Assembly (NCBI GenBank): GCA_026993285.1
Contig: JALWTZ010000229.1
Span: forward strand, 1-5,866
DNA from: Lysobacterales bacterium
Lineage (GTDB): Bacteria > Pseudomonadota > Gammaproteobacteria > Xanthomonadales > S139-57
DNA: 5,866 nt
Direction: 5' to 3'
Shown: positions 1 to 5,866 of the stretch, in pieces
Position numbering within the stretch: the stretch's first letter is position 1
Layout of the letters: each line of letters starts with the position of its first letter
Made by a program: the position numbers and the translations under genes
Notes under the pieces: model-generated
What the model saw: the letters and a program-made list of their open reading frames with translations, nothing else
Told to the model about the DNA's origin: nothing
Database searches by the model: none

Positions 1-585
1 GCCGGTTTCCAGTACCCGGTTGTTGCCGGTATCGGTGATATAGAGGTGCTTGCCCACCTGGATGACATCAGAAGGAAAACGCAGCACCGTATCCGGCTCG
101 GCGAAAGGGTCCGGGTAGCGGGTTTCGTAGTTGAGGCGGTCTTCCACCGCCGCCTGCTCCAGCAGGCTGTCCAGATATTCGCCGATTTCGTCCCCCCAGT
201 TGATGCCCTCGCGAAAACCACGCACCTGCCCTTCCGGATCCACCACGATGGTGGTGGGCCAGGCTTCGACACCCAGCATTTTCCAGTAGTCGTACTGCTG
301 GTCACTGGCGACAAAATGGCGGATATGAAACTGGTTGATCACCTTGCGCAGAAACTCCACTTCCTGTTCGCAGGGATAGCGGGGGCAATGAATACCCACT
401 ACATAGAGCTGTTCCTCGAACTGGTTTTCCAGCCTGCGGATCTCCTTGAGCATGCGCTGGCAGTACTGGTTGCCCGCGGTCCAGAAATATACCAGCAGCG
501 CCTTGCCGCGAAAATCCGCCACACTGGGCTGGCGAGACAGGTTGGCCCAGAGCAGGCTGTCGGGAAATTCGGGTAGTTCAGGCAC
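1..585 (-). CDS. Thioredoxin-like/NHL-repeat protein (NHLRC2-like), 3' end beyond window
   Basis: The first 195 residues are visible; the gene continues past position 1. Residues about 15-140 form a thioredoxin-like fold of the TlpA/AhpC type: a strand ending in LLVYFW (30-35), the active-site loop TAGNQYC (36-42), a second strand VVGIH (62-66), and a WPTT segment with the expected cis-proline at P110. From about residue 165 the text turns into an NHL repeat (YITDTGNNRVLE, 182-193), the start of a beta-propeller. This order matches the NHLRC2-type thioredoxin/NHL family; the role of its bacterial members is poorly defined. No signal peptide is seen, so it is probably cytoplasmic. The usual CxxC is NQYC here: only the second cysteine (C42) remains. 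An additional C67/C72 pair sits after the second strand. The GTG start at 585 is chosen because AAGGAG lies 9 nt upstream. It overlaps the phosphatase stop by 8 nt, which implies coupled translation. Confidence 0.82.
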   Translation of the reverse strand, partial: MPELPEFPDSLLWANLSRQPSVADFRGKALLVYFWTAGNQYCQRMLKEIRRLENQFEEQLYVVGIHCPRYPCEQEVEFLRKVINQFHIRHFVASDQQYDYWKMLGVEAWPTTIVVDPEGQVRGFREGINWGDEIGEYLDSLLEQAAVEDRLNYETRYPDPFAEPDTVLRFPSDVIQVGKHLYITDTGNNRVLETG

Positions 586-1054
586 CGGCTCGCTCTCCTT
601 CCAGATCGTGCAACAGGGATTCGCAGGCATCTTCCAGCAGATTCAGCACATGCTCAAAGCCGTCACTGCCGCCGTAGTAGGGGTCGGGCACATCGCCGCC
701 GGCACTGCCAAAATCCAGCATTTTTTTCAGCTTGTGCCGATGCTCGGGCGGGCAGATTGCCTTGAGATCCTCCAGATTGGACTGGTCCATGGCCAGGATC
801 AGATCCTGACAGGCAAAATCCTCTGCCGTAACCTTGCGCGCACGCTGCCCATCCAGTGAAATGCCCCGTCGCGCAGCTGCCTGCCGTGCACGACTGTCCG
901 GGGGTTCACCCACATGATAGGCATGGGTACCGGCTGAATCCACTTCATATTGGCCGGCTACGTCATGCCGGTCCAGGCAGTGACGAAATACCCCTTCCGC
1001 AGTTGGGGATCGACAAATATTTCCCATGCATACAAAAAGTATTTTCCGTTTCAA
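578..1054 (-). CDS. Low-molecular-weight protein-tyrosine phosphatase
   Basis: A 158-residue cytoplasmic phosphatase, the normal length for the LMW-PTP family, which hydrolyses phosphotyrosine in proteins through a cysteinyl-phosphate intermediate. The P-loop CMGNICRS lies at residues 9-16, with nucleophile C9, C14 and phosphate-binding R15. DSAGTHAYHVGEPPDSRA (about 39-56) and the AMDQSN segment (about 88-93) are typical of the family. The general acid is D124 in DPYY (124-127), with the tyrosines that flank the active site. The start is set at TTG 1054 because GGAGG lies 8 nt upstream; another in-frame TTG at 1060 would be only 2 nt from that site. It is first in a unit with the thioredoxin/NHL gene. 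The substrate is unknown. Relatives act on tyrosine kinases of exopolysaccharide synthesis (Wzb) or on other phosphoproteins, but no kinase or capsule gene is visible here. An arsenate-reductase role is unlikely because the ArsC cysteine pair is absent. Confidence 0.93.
   Translation of the reverse strand: MKRKILFVCMGNICRSPTAEGVFRHCLDRHDVAGQYEVDSAGTHAYHVGEPPDSRARQAAARRGISLDGQRARKVTAEDFACQDLILAMDQSNLEDLKAICPPEHRHKLKKMLDFGSAGGDVPDPYYGGSDGFEHVLNLLEDACESLLHDLEGERAGA
595..600 (-). promoter_or_regulatory. Ribosome binding site deciding the GTG start of the thioredoxin/NHL gene
   Basis: AAGGAG reads on the minus strand at 600-595, 9 nt before the GTG at 585-583. It lies inside the last codons of the upstream phosphatase gene. 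No ATG is available at this position, so this site is the main reason for choosing the GTG start. Confidence 0.65.
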
Positions 1055-1154
1055 CCCCAATTCCTCCCATGATCGCCGCTGCCTATTGTGCAGGATTTTC
1101 GCCAGTATAGAAATGCGTGTTATCGTACGGGTTTAGAGAGTTCAACCAGCGTGC
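1055..1154. promoter_or_regulatory. Divergent intergenic region with overlapping candidate -10 boxes
   Basis: This 100-bp gap separates the start codons of the minus-strand phosphatase unit and the plus-strand diguanylate cyclase gene, so it must hold the promoters for both unless one lies inside a gene. On the minus strand TATACT (1109-1104) is one mismatch from the sigma-70 -10 consensus and would place a transcript start near 1097, about 40 nt before the TTG start. On the plus strand TATAGA (1106-1111) overlaps it, with a poorly spaced -35-like TTGTGC (1086-1091, 14-nt spacer). Neither has a convincing -35, and no clear operator palindrome is seen. Confidence 0.35.
1063..1067 (-). promoter_or_regulatory. 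Ribosome binding site deciding the TTG start of the LMW-PTP gene
   Basis: GGAGG (within GGGAGGA) reads at 1067-1063 on the minus strand. It is 8 nt from the TTG at 1054-1052 but only 2 nt from the in-frame TTG at 1060-1058, so the shorter protein is preferred. An ATG at 1070-1068 overlapping this site is out of frame with the gene. Confidence 0.6.
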
Positions 1155-3797
1155 ATGCATAAAGGGTTCTTTTTTCTCATGATCTGGCTGGCCAGCCTGA
1201 CGGTGGCCGCGAACGATGCATCACTGCGCCTGCAATTGAGTTGGTCGCACCAGTTTGAATTTGCAGGCTTTTATGCCGCTGCTAAACAGGGCTATTTCCG
1301 GGACGTCGGGCTGGAGGTGGAAATCCGCCCTTGGGATGAGCAATACAGCCTGGAAGCCCTGGAACAGGGCAAGGTCGATATTGCCATTGTCGGCAGCCCG
1401 GTGTTGCAACGCCTGGCCGAGGGACATGACCTGCAGCTATTGGGTGCCACTTTTCAACATTCACCACTGGTTTTTCTCAGCCATGAGCCCATTCTTAACC
1501 TGCGCCGGGATCTCAAGGGCAAGCGTGTCATGGGGGCAGAGACTTTCGAGCTGCAGGCCCTGCTACAGCGTGCAGGCCTGAGCAACCGTGACATCATACG
1601 CCTGCCCCATGATCGAAGTCTGCAATCCTTCATCGACGGGAAGGTAGACCTGTTCACCGCCTTTGCCACCAACCAGCCCTTTGCCCTGCGTGAACGGAAC
1701 ATTCCCTTCTGGGTGCTGGATCCAAAATCCTATGGCATTGACGGCTATCAGGATCTCTGGGTCATCCGCCGGCAGGATGCACAGACACGACCCCAGGTTT
1801 TCGCTCGTTTTCGCCAGGCTGCCATCCAAGGGTGGCAGTATGCCCTGGCCCACCCGGACGAGATCGTCGACTACATTCATGATGAACTGGGCAGCCAGAA
1901 AAGCCGGGAAGAATTGCGCAACGAAATGGAAGCTTCACTGCCCCTGATTGACAGCGGGGAACACCCTTTGGGTACGGTGGACCTGCAACGACTTCAGGCA
2001 CTGTTCAGTCAACTGGCCAGCCTGGAGATGATCTCGGATGCACAGCTCAATACCATGAACTGGGAACGACTGGTCTTCTCCGCGCGCATGACCCAGCTGA
2101 CTCCGGCCGAGTTGCAATGGATTCAGGACCACCCGGTAGTTCGCCTGGCCAATGATATCTACTGGCCTCCTTTTGAATTCATTGATGAATACGGCCAGTA
2201 TCGGGGCATGGTCGCGGAACTGCTGCAACTGGTCAGCCAGCGTACCGGCCTGCAGTTCCAGCCCGTACAGAAACAAAGCTGGCAGGAAGTGGTGCAAGGT
2301 GTCAAAGAGGGCCGGCTGGACATGTTCTCCGCTGCCGTGGCCACGCCCAATCGCAAGCAATTCGCTCATTTTACCCAGCCGTTTTTCTCCTTTCCCATGG
2401 TCATGCTGGCTCGGGAAGGCCATCCTGTCATTACGAATATCGAAGAACTGGAAAATGAAGACATTGGTGCCATTCGAGGCTATTCTTCAGACGAGCTCCT
2501 GAGCCGTATGCATCTGCAATCCCGCTTGCACCGATATACCAATCTGGAGCAGGCCATGAATGCGTTGCTTTCCGGTGAAATCGATGTATTGGTAGACAAT
2601 CTCGTCAGCCTGAATTACCTACTTTATGAAGAAAGAATCACCGGTTTTGTCGTTGTAGGGCAATTGGGCGAGGCCTTTGACCTGGCCATGGGTGTCCGCA
2701 AGGACCTGCCCCTGTTGTATTCCATTATTTCCAAAACCCTGGCCGATATTGATGATGCAGACAAGCAGGCCATCTACCAACGCTGGTTACAGTTGAAAGT
2801 GGTGCGCGCCACCGACCACAGCCTGCTGCTGAAAGTGGTGGCCATCAGTGGTTTGGTTGTTCTGGCACTGTTTGTGCTGATCGGCTGGCAACGCCGGCTG
2901 TCCAAACAGATGAACCAGCAACTGCAGCTGGTCCAGGAACTCACCTTCTCCGCAGAAACCGATCCGGATGGCGTGATCCGCAACAGTACGGAAAATTTTG
3001 CCAAACTGCTGGGCCAGCCGGTGGAAAAACTGCTGGGACAAACCCACCCACTGTTTCAGCAAAGCGCACAAACCAAGCGCCTTGAGGAAACGCTGCGAAA
3101 CGGACAAAGCTGGGTGGAAGAAATACAACTGCCGGGCCCGCCCAGAACCCTGTATCTGCGCTTTCAGGCCAATCCACACCGGGTGCGTGGCAAGCTCCGC
3201 AGCGTGCACATTACCTGCAGCAACCAGACCAGTGAAAAACTGCTGGAACAGGCATCCTTGCAGGACAGCCTGACCGGCCTGTCCAACCGCCGCCATTTCA
3301 ACCGGATCTTCGCCCGGGAAGTGCAGCGAGCACGGCGGAACGGGCAAACCTTCTACTGGGCCATGCTGGATCTGGACCACTTCAAGAATCTCAATGACGA
3401 ACTCGGTCATCAGAAGGGTGACGAAGCCCTCGTTCAAGTAGCAGAACTGTTCCTTACGCACTTCAACCGTGCCGGAGATGGCATTTTCCGTCTGGGCGGG
3501 GAGGAGTTCGGCCTGATGATCCAGCTCAGCGATGAACAACAACTCAAACCCAAGCTGGAAGCACTGCGAGCGGCCGTGGAAGCGCTGGCCATTCCCAATC
3601 CGGTGGAGCCGGGCGGGGTGCTGACCATTTCCATCGGTGCGGTCATCGTGCCCCCGGACATACAGGCATCACCCGAACGCATCTACCAGCAGGCTGACGA
3701 ACTGCTCTACCAGGCCAAGGCTGCCGGGCGCAACAAGGTCATGATCCGCCGGCTGGATACAGGCGAACCCCGTCAACAGGCGACAAGCGGTTCCTGA
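1155..3797 (+). CDS. Dual periplasmic-sensor diguanylate cyclase (NMT1/THI5 - SBP family 3 - TM - PAS - GGDEF)
   Basis: An 880-residue membrane sensor predicted to make cyclic di-GMP from two GTP. Order: signal peptide (about 1-19, likely cleaved after VAA); NMT1/THI5-like binding domain (about 24-310, opening with SWSHQFEFAGFYAAAKQGYF); family 3 solute-binding domain (about 326-548, with RLANDIYWPPFEF and GRLDMFSAAV); one transmembrane helix (about 556-577) followed by QRRLSKQ; a PAS-like domain (about 592-695, ETDPDGVI at 601-608); and GGDEF (about 699-867). The GGDEF part is intact: DSLTGLSNRR (704-713), LDLDHFKNLND (738-748) with metal ligand D739, GGEEF at 781-785, and an RAGD (772-775) inhibitory site five residues before it. 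Binding modules lie in the periplasm and PAS-GGDEF in the cytoplasm. No permease or ATPase gene is adjacent, so the binding domains are sensory, not transport components. ATG 1155 follows an in-frame TAG at 1134; the only Shine-Dalgarno-like run, AGAGAG, is distant, so initiation may be weak. ATG 1179 would cost the signal peptide its basic start. The ligands are unknown. Confidence 0.93.
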   Translation: MHKGFFFLMIWLASLTVAANDASLRLQLSWSHQFEFAGFYAAAKQGYFRDVGLEVEIRPWDEQYSLEALEQGKVDIAIVGSPVLQRLAEGHDLQLLGATFQHSPLVFLSHEPILNLRRDLKGKRVMGAETFELQALLQRAGLSNRDIIRLPHDRSLQSFIDGKVDLFTAFATNQPFALRERNIPFWVLDPKSYGIDGYQDLWVIRRQDAQTRPQVFARFRQAAIQGWQYALAHPDEIVDYIHDELGSQKSREELRNEMEASLPLIDSGEHPLGTVDLQRLQALFSQLASLEMISDAQLNTMNWERLVFSARMTQLTPAELQWIQDHPVVRLANDIYWPPFEFIDEYGQYRGMVAELLQLVSQRTGLQFQPVQKQSWQEVVQGVKEGRLDMFSAAVATPNRKQFAHFTQPFFSFPMVMLAREGHPVITNIEELENEDIGAIRGYSSDELLSRMHLQSRLHRYTNLEQAMNALLSGEIDVLVDNLVSLNYLLYEERITGFVVVGQLGEAFDLAMGVRKDLPLLYSIISKTLADIDDADKQAIYQRWLQLKVVRATDHSLLLKVVAISGLVVLALFVLIGWQRRLSKQMNQQLQLVQELTFSAETDPDGVIRNSTENFAKLLGQPVEKLLGQTHPLFQQSAQTKRLEETLRNGQSWVEEIQLPGPPRTLYLRFQANPHRVRGKLRSVHITCSNQTSEKLLEQASLQDSLTGLSNRRHFNRIFAREVQRARRNGQTFYWAMLDLDHFKNLNDELGHQKGDEALVQVAELFLTHFNRAGDGIFRLGGEEFGLMIQLSDEQQLKPKLEALRAAVEALAIPNPVEPGGVLTISIGAVIVPPDIQASPERIYQQADELLYQAKAAGRNKVMIRRLDTGEPRQQATSGS

Positions 3798-3842
3798 ACA
3801 GGCTTGATTGAAAGCAAAACCGGTTCAGGCCGGCCCGGCCGA
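3798..3842. terminator. Candidate terminator between convergent genes
   Basis: The 45-bp gap between the stop codons of the cyclase gene and the lyase gene holds a perfect GC-rich inverted repeat, GGCCGG-C-CCGGCC at 3828-3840; the folded stem would lose inner pairs to form a loop. Read on the minus strand it lies just after the lyase stop and is followed, after a few bases, by TTTTGCTTTC, a broken T tract. A second, imperfect repeat, TGAACAGG (3795-3802) with CCGGTTCA (3820-3827), overlaps the cyclase stop codon. Neither is a textbook intrinsic terminator. Confidence 0.35.
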
Positions 3843-4751
3843 TTACGCCCCGGCATGCTGTCGGGCCAGCAGGGCCTGGCTGGCGCGCGATGCCGGTGCC
3901 CGCCCCAGTTGCTCCGATACCCACCAGCCCGCTTCGGCCACCGCCTGCAGGTCCACGCCGGTGGAAAGCCCCAGCCCCTGGCAGAGAACGAGCACATCCT
4001 CGGTGGCCACATTGCCGCTGGCACCGGGGGCATAGGGGCAACCGCCCAGGCCGGCCACGGCACTGTCCACGGTGCGGATGCCCAGTTCCAGTGCCTGGCA
4101 GACATTGGCCAGCGCCATGCCCCAGGTATCATGAAAATGCACCGCCAGCCGCGACAGGGGCAGTTCGGCGGCCACGGTCCGGATCAGCTCACGGGTCAGC
4201 CGCGGGTTGCCCCTGCCGATGGTATCGCCCAGGGAAATCTCGCCACAGCCCATCTCGGCCAGGGCCAGCGATACCTCTGCCACCCGCGCCAGTGGCACCA
4301 CGCCCTCATAGGGGCAGCCCATGACACAGGAAACATAGCCGCGCACCCGGCAGCCAGCCGCGCGGGCCTGTTCCACCACCGGCCGGTAACGCCGCAGCGA
4401 GGCCGCCACATCGCAACCGATGTTTTTTTGGCTGAAGCTGTCACTGGCGGCGGCGAATACGGCAATGTCCCGCACACCGGCGGCCAGCGCCCGCTGCAGG
4501 CCCTTTTCGTTGGGCACCAGCACCGGATAGCGTTGCGCGCCGTCCAGCTCCAGCGCCTGCAGCACGGCTTCGGTATCGGCCATTTGCGGCACGGCCCGGG
4601 GGCTGACCAGGGCACCGGCCTCGATGACCTTAAGCCCGCTGGCCGCCAGGCGCCGGATCAGGGCCACCTTGTCGGCCGTGGCCAGGGGGCGGGGTTCGTT
4701 CTGCAGCCCGTCACGCGGGCCCACTTCCACGATGGTGACGAAATCGCTCAT
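3843..4751 (-). CDS. liuE: Hydroxymethylglutaryl-CoA lyase
   Basis: A 302-residue TIM-barrel lyase that splits (S)-HMG-CoA into acetyl-CoA and acetoacetate, the last step of leucine catabolism; its length is normal for bacterial members. EVGPRDGLQNE (9-19) supplies catalytic R13 and metal ligand D14. HFHDT (205-209) gives metal ligands H205 and H207. The family signature around GLGGCPYAPGASGN (234-247) carries the active-site cysteine C238 and metal ligand N247. The conserved FSQKNIG stretch (106-112) is also present. That signature separates it from isopropylmalate and homocitrate synthases of the same superfamily. The loop after E44 reads EAGALVSPRAVPQM, where most relatives have SF and a tryptophan. 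The ATG at 4751 overlaps the stop of the upstream biotin subunit as ATGA, with GGAG 5 nt before it, so the two are translated as a coupled pair. The gene is also called mvaB in some organisms. Confidence 0.95.
   Translation of the reverse strand: MSDFVTIVEVGPRDGLQNEPRPLATADKVALIRRLAASGLKVIEAGALVSPRAVPQMADTEAVLQALELDGAQRYPVLVPNEKGLQRALAAGVRDIAVFAAASDSFSQKNIGCDVAASLRRYRPVVEQARAAGCRVRGYVSCVMGCPYEGVVPLARVAEVSLALAEMGCGEISLGDTIGRGNPRLTRELIRTVAAELPLSRLAVHFHDTWGMALANVCQALELGIRTVDSAVAGLGGCPYAPGASGNVATEDVLVLCQGLGLSTGVDLQAVAEAGWWVSEQLGRAPASRASQALLARQHAGA
4748..4751 (-). promoter_or_regulatory. ATGA stop/start overlap coupling carboxylase and lyase translation
   Basis: On the minus strand the lyase ATG (4751-4749) and the carboxylase TGA (4750-4748) share bases as ATGA. 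GGAG lies within the last carboxylase codons, 5 nt upstream. This is the usual arrangement for translational coupling and indicates one transcript coming from beyond the right edge. Confidence 0.8.
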
Positions 4752-5866
4752 TCCAGCTCCAGCAGCAACTGCCCTTCCTGCACGCGATCACCCGCCGCGA
4801 CCGCGCAGACCTTGACCTTGCCGGCATCGCTGGCCTGCAGGCGGTGTTCCATTTTCATCGCCTCCAGCACCAGCAGGGTTTGCCCGGCTTCCACCGAATC
4901 GCCCTCGGCCACGCGGCATTCCAGCACCTGCCCGGGCATGGGCGCGTGCAGGCGTTTGGCGCCAGCCGCCGCGGCCGTTCCCCGTGAACGGGCCGGCCGC
5001 ACTTGCAGGCTGCGGCCTTCGCAGCCGAGCTGCCAGCCATCTTCCTGCGGGTCGATCTGCCACACCCGGGCCTGGCCGTCGATTTCCAGCAACAGGGTAT
5101 CATTGTCATCCAGCAGGCGCAGCGACAAGGGTTCGCCCCCGTCCAACCGGGCCGTCCAGCCCTTGTCATCAAAACACAGGCACAGGGTATGCACGGCATC
5201 GGCCACCTGCCAGCGGAACAGGAAACGGGCCGGGCCGTTGACGGACAAGGGCGCGGTACCGTCTTGCAAGGCTTGCCACAAGGCCAGCGCAGCCAGTGCC
5301 TGTGCCGTGTCCAGCGGTTCGGCCTGCGCGGCCTGCGGCTGCTGGTCCAGCCATTGCACATGCACTTCCCCTTGTTGCATGGCCGGCTGCCGCAGCAGTC
5401 GCAACAGGGCCTCGCGGTTGTTGATCACCCCGTGAATCCGCGTCTGCCGCAAGGCCCGTTCGGCCAGCCCCAGCGCCGCCTGCCGGTTTTCACCGTGCAC
5501 GATGAGCTTGGCCAGCAGGGAATCGTAATGCGGGCTGATCACATCTCCGGCCTGAAAACCGCTGTCCACCCGCAAACCCGGCAAGGATGGAAATTGCAAC
5601 CGTTCCAGCCGGCCGGTTTGCGGCAGAAAGCCCCGGGCCGGGTCTTCGGCGCAGAGGCGCATTTCGATGGCGTGGCCCTGCATGCGCAGGGCTTCCTGCC
5701 GCAGGGTGAGCGGCTCACCGGCGGCAATTTTCAGTTGCCAGGCCACCAGGTCCACACCGGTGACCGCTTCGGTGACCGGATGTTCCACCTGCAGGCGGGT
5801 ATTCATTTCCATGAAATACCAGCCGCTGTCATCCAGCAGGAATTCCACCGTGCCGGCCCCGGTGTA
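4748..5866 (-). CDS. liuD: Biotin-carrying subunit of an acyl-CoA carboxylase, probably methylcrotonyl-CoA carboxylase (5' end beyond window)
   Basis: The last 372 residues are visible; the open frame runs off the right edge, and the GTG at 5848 is internal, not a start. The first part is the C-terminal half of a biotin carboxylase: EMNTRLQVEH (about 20-29) carries the catalytic and metal-binding Glu, Asn, Arg and Glu of the ATP-grasp site, and IEMRLCAEDP (67-76) holds the arginine that stabilises the biotin enolate in AccC. SPHYDSLLAKLI (about 111-122) ends this domain. A less conserved middle stretch (about 165-295) fits the domain contacting the carboxyltransferase subunit. The C-terminal biotinyl domain has EAMKM (335-339), with K338 the likely biotinylated lysine. 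The enzyme fixes bicarbonate on biotin with ATP; for the methylcrotonyl enzyme the product is 3-methylglutaconyl-CoA. The substrate is inferred from the adjacent HMG-CoA lyase; propionyl-, acetyl- or geranyl-CoA carboxylase subunits share all these motifs. Confidence 0.9.
   Translation of the reverse strand, partial: YTGAGTVEFLLDDSGWYFMEMNTRLQVEHPVTEAVTGVDLVAWQLKIAAGEPLTLRQEALRMQGHAIEMRLCAEDPARGFLPQTGRLERLQFPSLPGLRVDSGFQAGDVISPHYDSLLAKLIVHGENRQAALGLAERALRQTRIHGVINNREALLRLLRQPAMQQGEVHVQWLDQQPQAAQAEPLDTAQALAALALWQALQDGTAPLSVNGPARFLFRWQVADAVHTLCLCFDDKGWTARLDGGEPLSLRLLDDNDTLLLEIDGQARVWQIDPQEDGWQLGCEGRSLQVRPARSRGTAAAAGAKRLHAPMPGQVLECRVAEGDSVEAGQTLLVLEAMKMEHRLQASDAGKVKVCAVAAGDRVQEGQLLLELE

Noticed and set aside
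46..576. Plus-strand open frame of 176 codons at the left end
   Set aside because: The minus strand encodes a coherent thioredoxin/NHL protein with a good ribosome binding site over the same interval; the plus-strand frame is its antisense shadow.
715..735. Run of seven A residues (minus strand) in the phosphatase gene as a possible slippage site or phase-variable tract
   Set aside because: It codes for the LKKML stretch of an intact, normal-length protein; a seven-base tract alone is weak evidence for phase variation.
578..1054. Arsenate reductase (thioredoxin-coupled ArsC) as an alternative for the phosphatase, prompted by the adjacent thioredoxin-like gene
   Set aside because: The AMDxxN and DPYY segments and the P-loop are those of tyrosine phosphatases, and the closely spaced C82/C89 pair of ArsC is not present; only a lone cysteine falls near that region.
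1155..2080. NMT1/THI5-like region as a separate ABC-transporter binding protein gene
   Set aside because: The reading frame is continuous through the second binding domain, membrane helix and GGDEF with no stop or start signal between them, and no permease or ATPase gene is nearby.
2787..3542. Minus-strand open frame of 251 codons inside the cyclase gene
   Set aside because: It is antisense to the TM-PAS-GGDEF region, whose motifs are intact, and shows no domain of its own.
4422..4428. A AAA AAC heptamer in the correct reading phase in the lyase gene, resembling a -1 ribosomal frameshift site
   Set aside because: It encodes Gln-Lys-Asn of the conserved FSQKNIG stretch, the main frame continues through all family motifs at full length, and the shifted frame gives nothing recognisable.
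3804..5435. Long plus-strand open frame of 543 codons across the lyase and carboxylase genes
   Set aside because: It is antisense to two clear, motif-bearing genes in GC-rich DNA; its translation is low-complexity and matches no family I recognise.

Overview
This window carries five protein-coding genes in three transcription units and no RNA genes, mobile elements or CRISPR. The families, the moderately high GC and the leucine-degradation pair suggest a free-living proteobacterium, most likely a gammaproteobacterium. That assignment is inference from gene content and sequence style, with no phylogenetic marker in view.

Left unit (1-1054, minus strand): a low-molecular-weight protein tyrosine phosphatase, read from a TTG start behind a strong GGAGG, is followed with an 8-nt overlap by a thioredoxin-fold protein with the beginning of an NHL beta-propeller. 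The second gene starts at GTG and runs off the left edge. The pair looks like a translationally coupled operon. The thioredoxin-like protein keeps only one cysteine of the usual CxxC pair.

Middle unit (1155-3797, plus strand): a single large gene, divergent from the left unit across about 100 bp. It encodes an inner-membrane diguanylate cyclase with two different periplasmic solute-binding modules in series (an NMT1/THI5-like domain, then a family 3 binding domain), one transmembrane helix, a cytoplasmic PAS-like domain and a catalytically intact GGDEF domain (GGEEF) with an RxxD inhibitory site. It should convert extracellular small-molecule sensing into c-di-GMP.

Right unit (3843-5866, minus strand): hydroxymethylglutaryl-CoA lyase (liuE/mvaB type), preceded with an ATGA overlap by the C-terminal part of a biotin-dependent acyl-CoA carboxylase biotin subunit, most likely methylcrotonyl-CoA carboxylase (liuD). 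These are two steps of leucine/isovalerate catabolism. The rest of the operon would lie beyond the right edge. The unit converges on the cyclase gene across a 45-bp gap with GC-rich inverted repeats that may act as a terminator.

The points most worth a second look are the dual-sensor architecture of the cyclase, the altered active site of the thioredoxin/NHL protein, and an altered active-site loop in the lyase. I see no strong evidence for a wholly new system; most of the window is ordinary chromosomal coding sequence.
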